Shown piece by piece: positions 51,792-58,697 of a stretch of DNA of 58,697 nt. Position 1 is the first letter of the stretch; each line of letters starts with the position of its first letter. The DNA lies in the NCBI GenBank assembly GCA_018268135.1, contig JAFDXD010000089.1, forward strand, positions 1 to 58,697. The letters are read 5' to 3'. The position numbers were made by a program, and so were the translations under genes. The notes under the pieces are model-generated. The model searched no databases. It worked only from the letters and a program-made list of their open reading frames with translations, and was not told the origin of the DNA. The stretch is from Bacteroidota bacterium. GTDB taxonomy: Bacteria > Bacteroidota > Bacteroidia > Chitinophagales > Chitinophagaceae.

Positions 51792-53809
51792 TATGAAAGA
51801 TTAAGTATTATATCAAAGTTAGCTCCGTTATTATTATACGCCTTCAATTCGCCATCATATTGCTCTACAAGGTCATTTACATAATCTAACCCAAAAGATG
51901 TTTTGTATTCTTTTAGTATCACACTTTCAGGTAATCCAATACCAGTATCAATAACTTTCAAATGCAATTCGCCGTTCGGTTTCTCTGCAAATACATTGAT
52001 AGTTTTTTTTTCATTTCCCACAAAAGCATATTTTATAGCATTTGTTATCAATTCGTTTACGATTATTCCTACATCCTTTAATTGTTCTGCTTTTAACGGT
52101 ATTTCATTTATAACATTACAATTTATTACAACTTCATCTTGTGCAACTTTTGCCTCACATAGCTTTTCCAAATACTTTTTTAAGCTAAGAATGTTATCTT
52201 GTTTTTCATAAAGCAGAGCATGTAATAAGCTCATGGCAAAAACTCTTTCTTTATTAGTCTTTACATTTTCTTTTTGTAGCTCATTCTCCGCCTGCCTGTT
52301 GAACATACTATACAAAAGCTGGTTAGCATTTTTTTGAAAATGTAAAATTTCGCTTTTCTGCTTAGTAATAGTTTTATTACTTTCTTCAAGCAACTGGTTT
52401 TGTTTGCTAATTATGGCTTTTTGTTTCTTTGCTCTGCCGTAGAGCCATCCAAAGCCTAATGCAGCAGCCAGCACAATTAAGGCAATGGTGATAAGCCCGT
52501 TTTGCCGTTGTTTTTGCACCTTTAATTCCGATTGTTGCTTTGCAATTGTTGCTTCTTTTAGTGAGGTCTTGTATTTAACTTCTAAGTCTGCTAATGCATA
52601 TGGTCTTTCGTTGTTTATAATAGTGTCTCTTAAAACATCATAGGCTTGCAAAGTATTATAAGCACCTTCGTAATCTCCTGTCTTTACTTTAATCTGTGAA
52701 AGCGAAAGCATAACATCATTTATCTTACGGGGAAGATTTAATTGCCTGTAAATAGGCAATGCTTTATTGAAGTAAATATTTGCAGAGTCATATTTTTTTA
52801 GTTGCTGGAAAGCCTCACCCATAGTTCTGTAAAGATTGCCCAATTTTTCAATCTCGGAGCCTGATTTATAGATTGGCAAAACTTTTTTGTAATCCGCCAA
52901 AGCAGAGTCATAATCTGTATGTAAATAACTAATCCTTCCACGCAAAAAGGTTAAATAGGGATAGTCGGGCAAATTGTTTTTTTGTTGAACATCTCTTGCC
53001 AACTCCAAATACATTTTTGCACTATCATAATTCTTAAAACCAGTATAGAAGTCGGATAAATTATAAAACCCTTTTACTAAGTCCTTATTATTCTTTTCTG
53101 CTTTTGCACAGTTAATTGCTAAAAGAGCATTTTGTATTGCCAATTTTCTGTCGTCAATGGATTGATAAATCATGCCCAAGCCTTCATACACTAATCCTTT
53201 TAACTGCACCTTGCTATTGCTTTCCGAAATTTGTTTAGCTTTTATTAGTGCTTCAATTCCTTTTTCGTTTTGTCCCAAAAAATGATATGCTTCACCCAGC
53301 GAACAGTAAAGTTTATATTGCATATCATCAGAAATATTTTGAGTGCTTATATTCTTAGCTAAAACTAATCCTTGCAGCAAAGTATCAATACATGGTTTTG
53401 GGTTGCCTTGCTGGATATATATCCTGCCTATATTTGATAGTGAACTAACCGCCGTTCTGTAATCTTTTCTAGTAACAGCATCTGAATAGGAAAGGCGTAA
53501 AAATTGTTTCGCTTTTTCTTTTTCACCAGCCAACCAATATACATTTCCTAAATTCAAAATTGCTCTGGATAAATTAATGGTATCATTCTTTTCTTTACAA
53601 AGTTTGTAGCTTTTTTCAGCATATTTTTTTGATGCGTTAATATCCACTGAGGAATATAGCATAACAAGTCTCCCCAATGTAACAGGGTTTTCAGGGTCTT
53701 TTTTTAAGATATTTTCAAGGCTATCAATTTGCTTTGTTTGGGAATATAAAGAAGGACTAACTGATAATGCACAGGCAAGTAAACAGGGGAAAAAATAATA
53801 TCTTCTCAT
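51791..53809 (-). CDS. TPR-containing sensor histidine kinase (HisKA_2 type)
   Basis: The 672-residue protein has a signal peptide (YFFPCLLACALSVSPSLYSQ) and a periplasmic TPR array (about 40-400: AILNLGNVYWLAGEKEKAKQ, YCSLGEAYHFLGQNEKGI and more). One transmembrane helix follows (GLITIALIVLAAALGFGWLY, ~430-450), then a coiled coil, a dimerisation helix with the likely phospho-His in LHFQKNANQLL (H490), and an ATPase domain (N-box NELITNAIKYA near 585, DTGIGLP near 621, FGLDYV). HisKA_2 kinases usually have H-R-V-K-N-N-L-Q here; the match is loose but in register. It is the first of the island's signalling genes. Confidence 0.93.
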   Translation of the reverse strand: MRRYYFFPCLLACALSVSPSLYSQTKQIDSLENILKKDPENPVTLGRLVMLYSSVDINASKKYAEKSYKLCKEKNDTINLSRAILNLGNVYWLAGEKEKAKQFLRLSYSDAVTRKDYRTAVSSLSNIGRIYIQQGNPKPCIDTLLQGLVLAKNISTQNISDDMQYKLYCSLGEAYHFLGQNEKGIEALIKAKQISESNSKVQLKGLVYEGLGMIYQSIDDRKLAIQNALLAINCAKAEKNNKDLVKGFYNLSDFYTGFKNYDSAKMYLELARDVQQKNNLPDYPYLTFLRGRISYLHTDYDSALADYKKVLPIYKSGSEIEKLGNLYRTMGEAFQQLKKYDSANIYFNKALPIYRQLNLPRKINDVMLSLSQIKVKTGDYEGAYNTLQAYDVLRDTIINNERPYALADLEVKYKTSLKEATIAKQQSELKVQKQRQNGLITIALIVLAAALGFGWLYGRAKKQKAIISKQNQLLEESNKTITKQKSEILHFQKNANQLLYSMFNRQAENELQKENVKTNKERVFAMSLLHALLYEKQDNILSLKKYLEKLCEAKVAQDEVVINCNVINEIPLKAEQLKDVGIIVNELITNAIKYAFVGNEKKTINVFAEKPNGELHLKVIDTGIGLPESVILKEYKTSFGLDYVNDLVEQYDGELKAYNNNGANFDIILNLS

Positions 53810-54143
53810 AAAAGCAATTTACTAAAAGAAAATAAAAAGGGTGACTTTGACAGTTACCCGTATCTGAGGCTCCGTCAAGAAGCCTGTACAACAAGTAAAG
53901 CAAAGCCATCTTTGCGGTGGCGCATACCTACTATCTTGTCGCACTTTTTTATCTTACTGGATTTCAGATACAAAGAGTAGTAATCTACGCTAATTTTTTA
54001 TAGTTCTTCTATTTTGTAATATATCAAAAATATCAAAATCTTGCTAATTAAAATTATGAGAATTTGTTTGCAAAAATAGTTCGGTTTAGTAAATAAGAAT
54101 TGCTTGTAAACAAAACAAATAATTTTAGCCCACTAAAACAAAA
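53810..54143. other. Intergenic region between the histidine kinase and the recombinase relic
   Basis: About 330 bases without a coding frame. No clear promoter, repeat or RNA fold was recognised. Confidence 0.4.
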
Positions 54144-54290
54144 ATGAATGTTAGCGAAGCAAAGGAAACCCTTTGAACAGATTTTGCAGAATTTACAGAT
54201 ACGCAAATTGAAAGCATTATTATTTTACTGGATGCTTTTGCCATGCTTATAATAGATAAGCCAAATTTACTTGATACTAAGCCCCCTTAA
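54144..54290 (+). pseudogene. Relic of a small gene upstream of the recombinase
   Basis: ATG at 54144 opens a 49-codon frame (NVSEAKETL, then a TGA stop at codon 11, then TDFAEFTDTQIESIIILLD). The E-F-T-D-x-Q-I-E-x-I-I helix resembles small proteins I recall next to serine recombinases in Bacteroidota elements. One in-frame stop marks it as decayed. Confidence 0.5.
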
Positions 54291-54389
54291 ATATTGCCCT
54301 TAATTTTAGTATTGGAAAGAAAAGATTGATAGCCGAACTATTTACTTTTAATAAAAACAAAAGATGTTTTAAGCCTTATTGTTTTTATA

Positions 54390-55983
54390 ATGGAAATCAA
54401 AGCCCGTCAAAAGCAGGGCAAATCCTTAAACATAGATTTAAACACAGGTAAGGTTTTAAAGAAATCTGTTGTTGCCAATACATACGAAAAGCAAGCAATC
54501 ATATATTGCCATGCAAGCACTGTTAATCAAGTAACAGAAGGGCTTGGCTTAAAGTCCCAAGAGTGAATGTGCAGAAAACGATGTGAAACAAATAACGTTA
54601 AAGTTGTTGGAGTTTTTTTAGATGAATGAATATTTAGTGCTAAATTAGAACGTCCTGATATTGATGGAGCAATTGCATTTTTGGAAAAAGAAAACAAAAC
54701 ATTTGTAAAAGTCCTCTACTTTGTTTGTACAGAAGAAAGTAGTATATCAAGGGCTGATAATCTGATGGACACATTAATGCTGGACACTAAAATAAGAGAA
54801 ACAGGCGTAGATATTATTTACACATTTGGTAACGTAGATACTTCAACTGATGAAGGTAAACTGCTCAATCAATTTAAGTTTATTATTGCCAGTGAGGTAA
54901 GGTAGAAAGAATTAGGTTAGGGTACTGGCCTTTTCCGAGAATGCCATTGTGATACAAAAAGGTGAAATATGAGAATAAATCGTTAGTCGAAATTGACGAG
55001 GTGAAATGACCAATTATTAAGAAAGGGTTAGAGCTTTATGCTAACGATATTATTCAAACTCAAAGCCACTTGCTCCAATACCGAAAAGAATGTTGATTAA
55101 CCACAAGCGAAGCAAGGTATAATGGGGGACTTTACTTTTCATTCATAGGTAAAACACTTGATATACAAAGGTTGTATTTCTATGCAGGGTATATTCTTTT
55201 TCCAAAACGGGAAATTAACGAACCAATAGAAGCACAACACATGGCGTTGATAACTTTAGATATAGTTCAAAAGATTTTCAAAAAGGCATACAGCCCAAAA
55301 GCTAAGTTCAAAATGAAAACATCAAAGGAGAAGGAATGTTTTATTCTTAGATGATGTATAAAATGTTCTGATTGTTGATATACGATTTTGTGCCGACATA
55401 GTAAAAACTGGCAATGAAAACAATAAGCTTACTATGGTTGTTGCTCAAGAAAATGCCCAAACAGGGCTAATTTTCCACAGGAAAAATTTGAGAATGAGTT
55501 TAAAACATTCTTAGAGGATATTTCCTTACCTGCAAAAATTTTGACCGTAATTGAACGTATTATTTTAGGCAATATTGAAAACAAAAAACAGACGAAACAA
55601 AACAAAAAATGTTGAAGAAGGGCAGAATAGTGCAGATTGAAAACAGAATGAAAGAAATTGAGGACTTTTTGCCCAAAGCAAAAATTGCTAAACTGTACGA
55701 AACGTTAGAAAATGAATAGGCAAATCTTGACCAGGAGAAAATACAATTGCAAGAACAGTTACAAGATAATGACTATGGCGAAAAGAGTGTAAAAGATTTG
55801 CTGGAAAAGGTAAAGGGGATATTCATTAACCCACTTGCATTTTGGGAATCAGGCAACGAGGATATGAGGCAGCTTTTATTAATAGTTCGGTTCGGGGATA
55901 AATTATACCACACAAAAAAGCAGGGTTTCCGAACTAAAGAAAATGCTGGTATGCACCAGCATTTCAAAGGTATTTCAGAGTGA
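54390..55983 (+). pseudogene. Decayed large serine recombinase
   Basis: Fragments in shifting frames line up with a ~500-residue serine recombinase. The N-terminus is QAIIYCHASTVNQVTEGLGL, with the catalytic Ser kept but Arg of the usual Y-x-R-x-S replaced by His. FSAKLERPDIDGAIAFLEK, ETGVDIIYTFGNVDTSTDEG and GKLLNQFKFIIASEVR come next. A middle fragment (EPIEAQHMALITLDIVQKIF) and C-terminal fragments (NPLAFWESGNEDMRQLLL, FGDKLYHTKKQGFRTKENAG) follow. At least two in-frame stops (near 54565 and 54628) and several frame changes make it non-functional. It is on the plus strand, opposite to the signalling genes. Confidence 0.85.
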
Positions 55984-56168
55984 GTAGTTCCGTCAAAAGC
56001 GATAGACGGGAGTGTACCCGAATTATGAAATACCGACCTCTTTGATATGTTAGATGCCTTACTCTACCAAAGTATATGAAGATTTAATATTAAACATAGC
56101 TGAACAAAAGCAAATCGTAGCCCTATTTAATCTGCATCTATAAACTGGGTAAACTCATCGCACAAGAC

Positions 56169-56255
56169 AAGTGTGTATACGGGAAACTGTATCAAGAGTT
56201 CGAATCTCTTACTCTCCGCAAAATATAGGTTACTATTTACGCAATTTTTTAATAG
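56169..56255 (+). repeat. Island attachment repeat, right (tRNA-Ser 3' fragment)
   Basis: It matches 38671-38757 at 84 of 87 positions. The first part (56169-56218) is the tRNA 3' half (variable arm, T arm, acceptor) without the 5' half or promoter, so it is not a functional tRNA. It is the original 3' end displaced by integration, since it adjoins core gene tatD. Confidence 0.95.
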
Positions 56256-56274
56256 CTACTATTTTATTCTTTTG

Positions 56275-57036
56275 CTATGAATTTGTAAAAATTTCCGTAG
56301 CATTTTCACTTGTTATTTTGTTGACTAAGTCTAATGGCACCTGCTTAATCGCTGCTATTTTTTCCGCAATGATTGTCAGGTAACTGCTTTCGTTTCTTTT
56401 GCCCCTAAAGGGTACCGGGGCCAGGTAAGGGGCATCTGTTTCTAAAACAATATGTTGCAAATCAATATGGGGCAATACTTTATCCAGCCCTCCATTTTTA
56501 TAAGTAACTACTCCCCCAATGCCCAGATAAAAGCCCGTTTCAATGATTTGCCGGGCTTCATCCAAACTGCCACCAAAGCAATGAAATATCCCTTTTAACC
56601 CCCTATTTTTATTTTTCTTGACAACATCTATTGTTTCCTGCATGGCATTTCTTGTATGCAATACCAGGGGTAAATTGTACTGTAAAGCCCATTCAATATG
56701 CTGCTCAAGCGACTCGTACTGCTCCTTTATAAAAGTTTTATCCCAATAAAAATCAAGACCGGTTTCGCCAATGGCCGAAAATTTTCTTTTGATAAGCCAC
56801 TCACTTACAATGTTTAATTCTTCTTTATAATTGTCTTTTACCGAACAAGGGTGCAGCCCCATCATCGAGTGGCAGCATTTAAATTTATTTTCTACCTCTA
56901 TCATATCTGCATGTGTGCTCTGATCAATTGCGGGCATATAAAACGATGTAACACCTTGCTGTACCGCATTTTCTATGACCAATTGTATATCCTTATCAAA
57001 ATCTTTACTATAAAGATGGCAGTGGCTATCTATCAT
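56275..57036 (-). CDS. tatD: TatD family metal-dependent hydrolase
   Basis: The 253-residue TIM-barrel nuclease has the family residues: MIDSHCHL (metal His), MMGLHPCSV, FSAIGETGLDFYW, LPLVLHTRNA, GIFHCFGGS and VLETDAPYLAPVPFRGKRNE. TatD proteins are 3'-5' exonucleases or D-aminoacyl-tRNA deacylase-like. It is core sequence just outside the island's right repeat and would originally have been convergent with tRNA-Ser. Confidence 0.96.
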   Translation of the reverse strand: MIDSHCHLYSKDFDKDIQLVIENAVQQGVTSFYMPAIDQSTHADMIEVENKFKCCHSMMGLHPCSVKDNYKEELNIVSEWLIKRKFSAIGETGLDFYWDKTFIKEQYESLEQHIEWALQYNLPLVLHTRNAMQETIDVVKKNKNRGLKGIFHCFGGSLDEARQIIETGFYLGIGGVVTYKNGGLDKVLPHIDLQHIVLETDAPYLAPVPFRGKRNESSYLTIIAEKIAAIKQVPLDLVNKITSENATEIFTNS

Positions 57037-57201
57037 ATAACAAGTATGGGTGGTTAATAATTAGTATGGATGGTTTACAAATAATGTGTATTTAATACAT
57101 ATTTTGAAAATTATTGGTTAATAGTAAAAAAAATAAAAAAAAATTTTGCTTAATAAATTTCTCTGCCGTAACTTGACGCCAGTTTTCATAGGGTACGGAT
57201 T

Positions 57202-57240
57202 AAAAACGGGCCAGGGTTTCTACCCAGGCCCATTTTTTTT
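57202..57240. terminator. Bidirectional terminator after the deacetylase gene
   Basis: GGGCC-A-GGGT and ACCC-A-GGCCC pair across TTCT with A- and T-tracts outside. It overlaps the last bases of the gene ending at 57239. Confidence 0.8.
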
Positions 57241-57874
57241 AATCGGATTTCCATTCTATTTTTTTGAAACTAAACCCTTTTTCACTAAAAAATTTTAATA
57301 CTTCAGGCAAACAAAATAACACAGATTCTCTTGCCTTTTCACTATCATGAAATACTACAATACTTCCATTAGTGGTATGCAATAATACATTCTCGAGGCA
57401 ATGCTTAGGTTGCAACTTTTTATCAAAATCGCCGCTTAGCACACTCCACATTATTGTTTGCATTTGAAATTGATTTTTTTGCAAGAGCCTTTGCTGCTTT
57501 TGTGTCATACGCCCGTAGGGAGGTCTAAACAAATTGCTATCAATATAATTCTTTGCCATTGCAATATTTTCGAGATACGCTTTATTGCTGGTTTTCCAGC
57601 CGTTTAAATGATTGTGTGTATGGTTGCCTACTGCATGTCCTTCATCAATTATTCTTTTATATACATCGGGGTAGGCAACTACATTTTTACCAATACAAAA
57701 AAAAGTAACTTTTGCATTGTAAGCTTTTAAGATATTCAAAACTGAGCTGGTTACTTCAGGATGTGGGCCATCATCAAAAGTGAGATAAATATTTTTTTCG
57801 CAGTCATCCATCTTCCAAACCCTGCCTTTAAAAATTTTTTGCAGCCAGGCGGGAGATTTTACTAAATAAAGCAT
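57239..57874 (-). CDS. Polysaccharide deacetylase (NodB / CE4 family)
   Basis: The 211-residue protein has the CE4 motifs: LTFDDGPHPEV (catalytic and metal Asp), HTHNHLNGW (metal His pair), LFRPPYGRMT and IVVFHDSEKA. These enzymes remove N-acetyl groups from chitin, peptidoglycan or related polymers. The N-terminus begins MLYLVKSPAWLQKIFKGRVWKM with no clear signal peptide, so it may be cytoplasmic or anchored peripherally. It stands alone. Confidence 0.94.
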   Translation of the reverse strand: MLYLVKSPAWLQKIFKGRVWKMDDCEKNIYLTFDDGPHPEVTSSVLNILKAYNAKVTFFCIGKNVVAYPDVYKRIIDEGHAVGNHTHNHLNGWKTSNKAYLENIAMAKNYIDSNLFRPPYGRMTQKQQRLLQKNQFQMQTIMWSVLSGDFDKKLQPKHCLENVLLHTTNGSIVVFHDSEKARESVLFCLPEVLKFFSEKGFSFKKIEWKSD

Positions 57875-57923
57875 AAGGCAAAATTAGTTCATAACATTTG
57901 GAGTGGGATATTTATAAAATAAA

Positions 57924-57953
57924 AATGGTTGCTACAAAAAAATAGCAACCATT
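57924..57953. terminator. Terminator after the last, partial gene
   Basis: AATGGTTGCTA (57924-57934) and TAGCAACCATT (57943-57953) form an 11-bp stem. On the minus strand it lies 22 bases beyond the stop of the gene at 57975. Confidence 0.8.
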
Positions 57954-57974
57954 CTTATAAAAACACTCAATATT

Positions 57975-58697
57975 TTAATATGGTAATATGTATGTTTTTA
58001 CTATTCCGTTTACTCCTGTCCAAACTGCTTTAAAATAATACACTCCGGCAGGGCAGGTAGTGGGGTTACCGGCAGAGTCGAGGCCAAAGGTAACAACCAC
58101 AGTAGCAATAAGCCTTTGGTGTGTAACCTGGCCACTTACTAAGCGAAACATACAATCCTGACGAATAACAAGTGGTTGAGAAATGGCTGTTACAAAATCA
58201 TTACCAAAGCGGTTGGTACCCCAGTCGCAAATTCCGGAAACATTTCCATCAGTATGCATACCGGTAATGGTAATTACAATTCCATTGTCATAAGTAAATT
58301 CTTTCTTTTTGGCTACTTGCCATGTTCTTTGCGTGCCATTATCAAAAGTAAGGGTAATGCCATTGCTAGTAACTGTGTGGGTTATTTTTCCTAAAGATGA
58401 AAGATCTTTTAATAAACCTCCACTTACGTTTGTAATAACTTCAGAACCATTAATGGTAAGGCTTTTACCATCTGCTAATCTTGTAATTTTTAGATTTTGC
58501 ACATTTACCGTTACAGCAGCACCCGCATCTTTAAAATGCTGGCCTAAAGGCATTGATACTATTACTACACCAGTTCTGGTTCTGGTGCCGGAGCAATTGG
58601 TACCATTAAATGTAATCACCAATCTTTTAGTAGCATTTAAAGTATCTATTGCAATGCTGGCATCGCAAATATTTGCAATGATTCCAGTAGTACCCGA
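57975..58697 (-). CDS. Secreted hypothetical protein, partial (5' end outside window)
   Basis: The frame is open to the end of the window (241 codons). The codon at 58622 is an internal TTG, not a start. The text is beta-rich (VTVNVQNLKITRLADGKSL, GIVITITGMHTDGN, VYYFKAVWTGVNGIVKTYIL) with several Cys residues (GTNCSG, GICDWG, QDCMFRL, PTTCPAG), fitting an exported protein. I recognise no family. A terminator follows. Confidence 0.7.
   Translation of the reverse strand, partial: SGTTGIIANICDASIAIDTLNATKRLVITFNGTNCSGTRTRTGVVIVSMPLGQHFKDAGAAVTVNVQNLKITRLADGKSLTINGSEVITNVSGGLLKDLSSLGKITHTVTSNGITLTFDNGTQRTWQVAKKKEFTYDNGIVITITGMHTDGNVSGICDWGTNRFGNDFVTAISQPLVIRQDCMFRLVSGQVTHQRLIATVVVTFGLDSAGNPTTCPAGVYYFKAVWTGVNGIVKTYILPY

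Larger units (their letters stand above)
38671..56168. mobile_element. 17.5 kb genomic island integrated in tRNA-Ser
   Basis: It is bounded by the 87-bp direct repeat described at 38671 and 56169. It contains only accessory genes (two-component and Ser/Thr-phosphorylation signalling, small secreted proteins), all on the minus strand, and a decayed recombinase on the plus strand at the right end. The genes on either side (murF, tatD) are core functions. No conjugation, replication or intact integrase gene was found, so the element is either immobile or mobilised in trans. Confidence 0.9.

Noticed and set aside
54681-55983. Separate small genes of 60-78 residues
   Set aside because: Read in order they are consecutive fragments of one decayed serine recombinase.
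38671-56168. Type VI secretion or conjugative element
   Set aside because: The kinase/PP2C/FHA trio suggested it, but no Tss, Tra, relaxase or phage structural gene is present.
56169-56218. Second tRNA-Ser gene
   Set aside because: Only the 3' part from after the anticodon is present; no acceptor 5' strand, D arm, anticodon or promoter. It is the displaced att copy.

Overview
The window reads as an AT-rich Bacteroidota chromosome, most likely of the family Chitinophagaceae. Supporting signs are type IX secretion genes (porV, gldJ and a PorP/SprF-type protein), bshA, DUF4292, OmpA-type and A2M-type surface proteins, promoters with the TAnnTTTG -7 box, and a near absence of Shine-Dalgarno sequences (uvrA is the exception). 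No plasmid, phage structural or ribosomal RNA genes were seen.

Layout. 1-4.2 kb holds the end of an alpha-2-macroglobulin-like gene and three secreted or surface proteins (unknown, OmpA-like, CARDB-like). 4.5-15 kb holds housekeeping and envelope genes: aspS, a lipoprotein esterase, a possible L,D-transpeptidase, rarA, elaA, a beta-barrel protein and uvrA. At 15.1-15.3 kb a complete SAM-I riboswitch with antiterminator and terminator controls homoserine dehydrogenase. 16.9-30.7 kb carries a DPP-IV-like peptidase, an S4 protein, trmD-ade, upp, a PorP/SprF protein, an alkyladenine glycosylase, an EI24 protein plus a tetrapyrrole-methylase-family methyltransferase, an M28 peptidase and bshA. 30.7-38.6 kb carries an envelope and precursor operon (ispF-dut-DUF4292-EnvC-like), then divergent porV and gldJ-murF.

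The unusual part is a 17.5 kb genomic island inserted in the tRNA-Ser(GGA) gene. An 87-bp direct repeat (84/87 identical) begins immediately 3' of the anticodon at 38671 and recurs at 56169. All intact island genes lie on the minus strand. In transcription order they are: a TPR sensor histidine kinase and LytTR response regulator, two tiny ORFs, a frameshifted lipoprotein, a stand-alone LytTR regulator, and a tightly packed 12-gene operon (CHAP-like lipoprotein, FHA, DUF805, a WHG-repeat protein, zinc-ribbon-FHA, a small secreted protein, a WG-repeat protein, PP2C phosphatase, two small membrane proteins, a Ser/Thr kinase with TPRs and a periplasmic domain, and a Sel1-repeat protein). A decayed serine recombinase lies at the right end. 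I read this as a horizontally acquired, two-tier (two-component plus Ser/Thr phosphorylation) envelope-signalling module. Two pairs of CTGCA direct repeats with an exact 21-bp period upstream of the LytTR gene and the lipoprotein look like LytTR operators.

After the island come tatD, a polysaccharide deacetylase and a truncated secreted protein. The rest of the window also holds dispersed intergenic repeats with conserved ends and an exact 24-nt middle, a structured RNA-like element before rarA, and two apparently leaderless genes (rarA, murF). Nothing here was searched against a database. Family names come from motifs read by eye.
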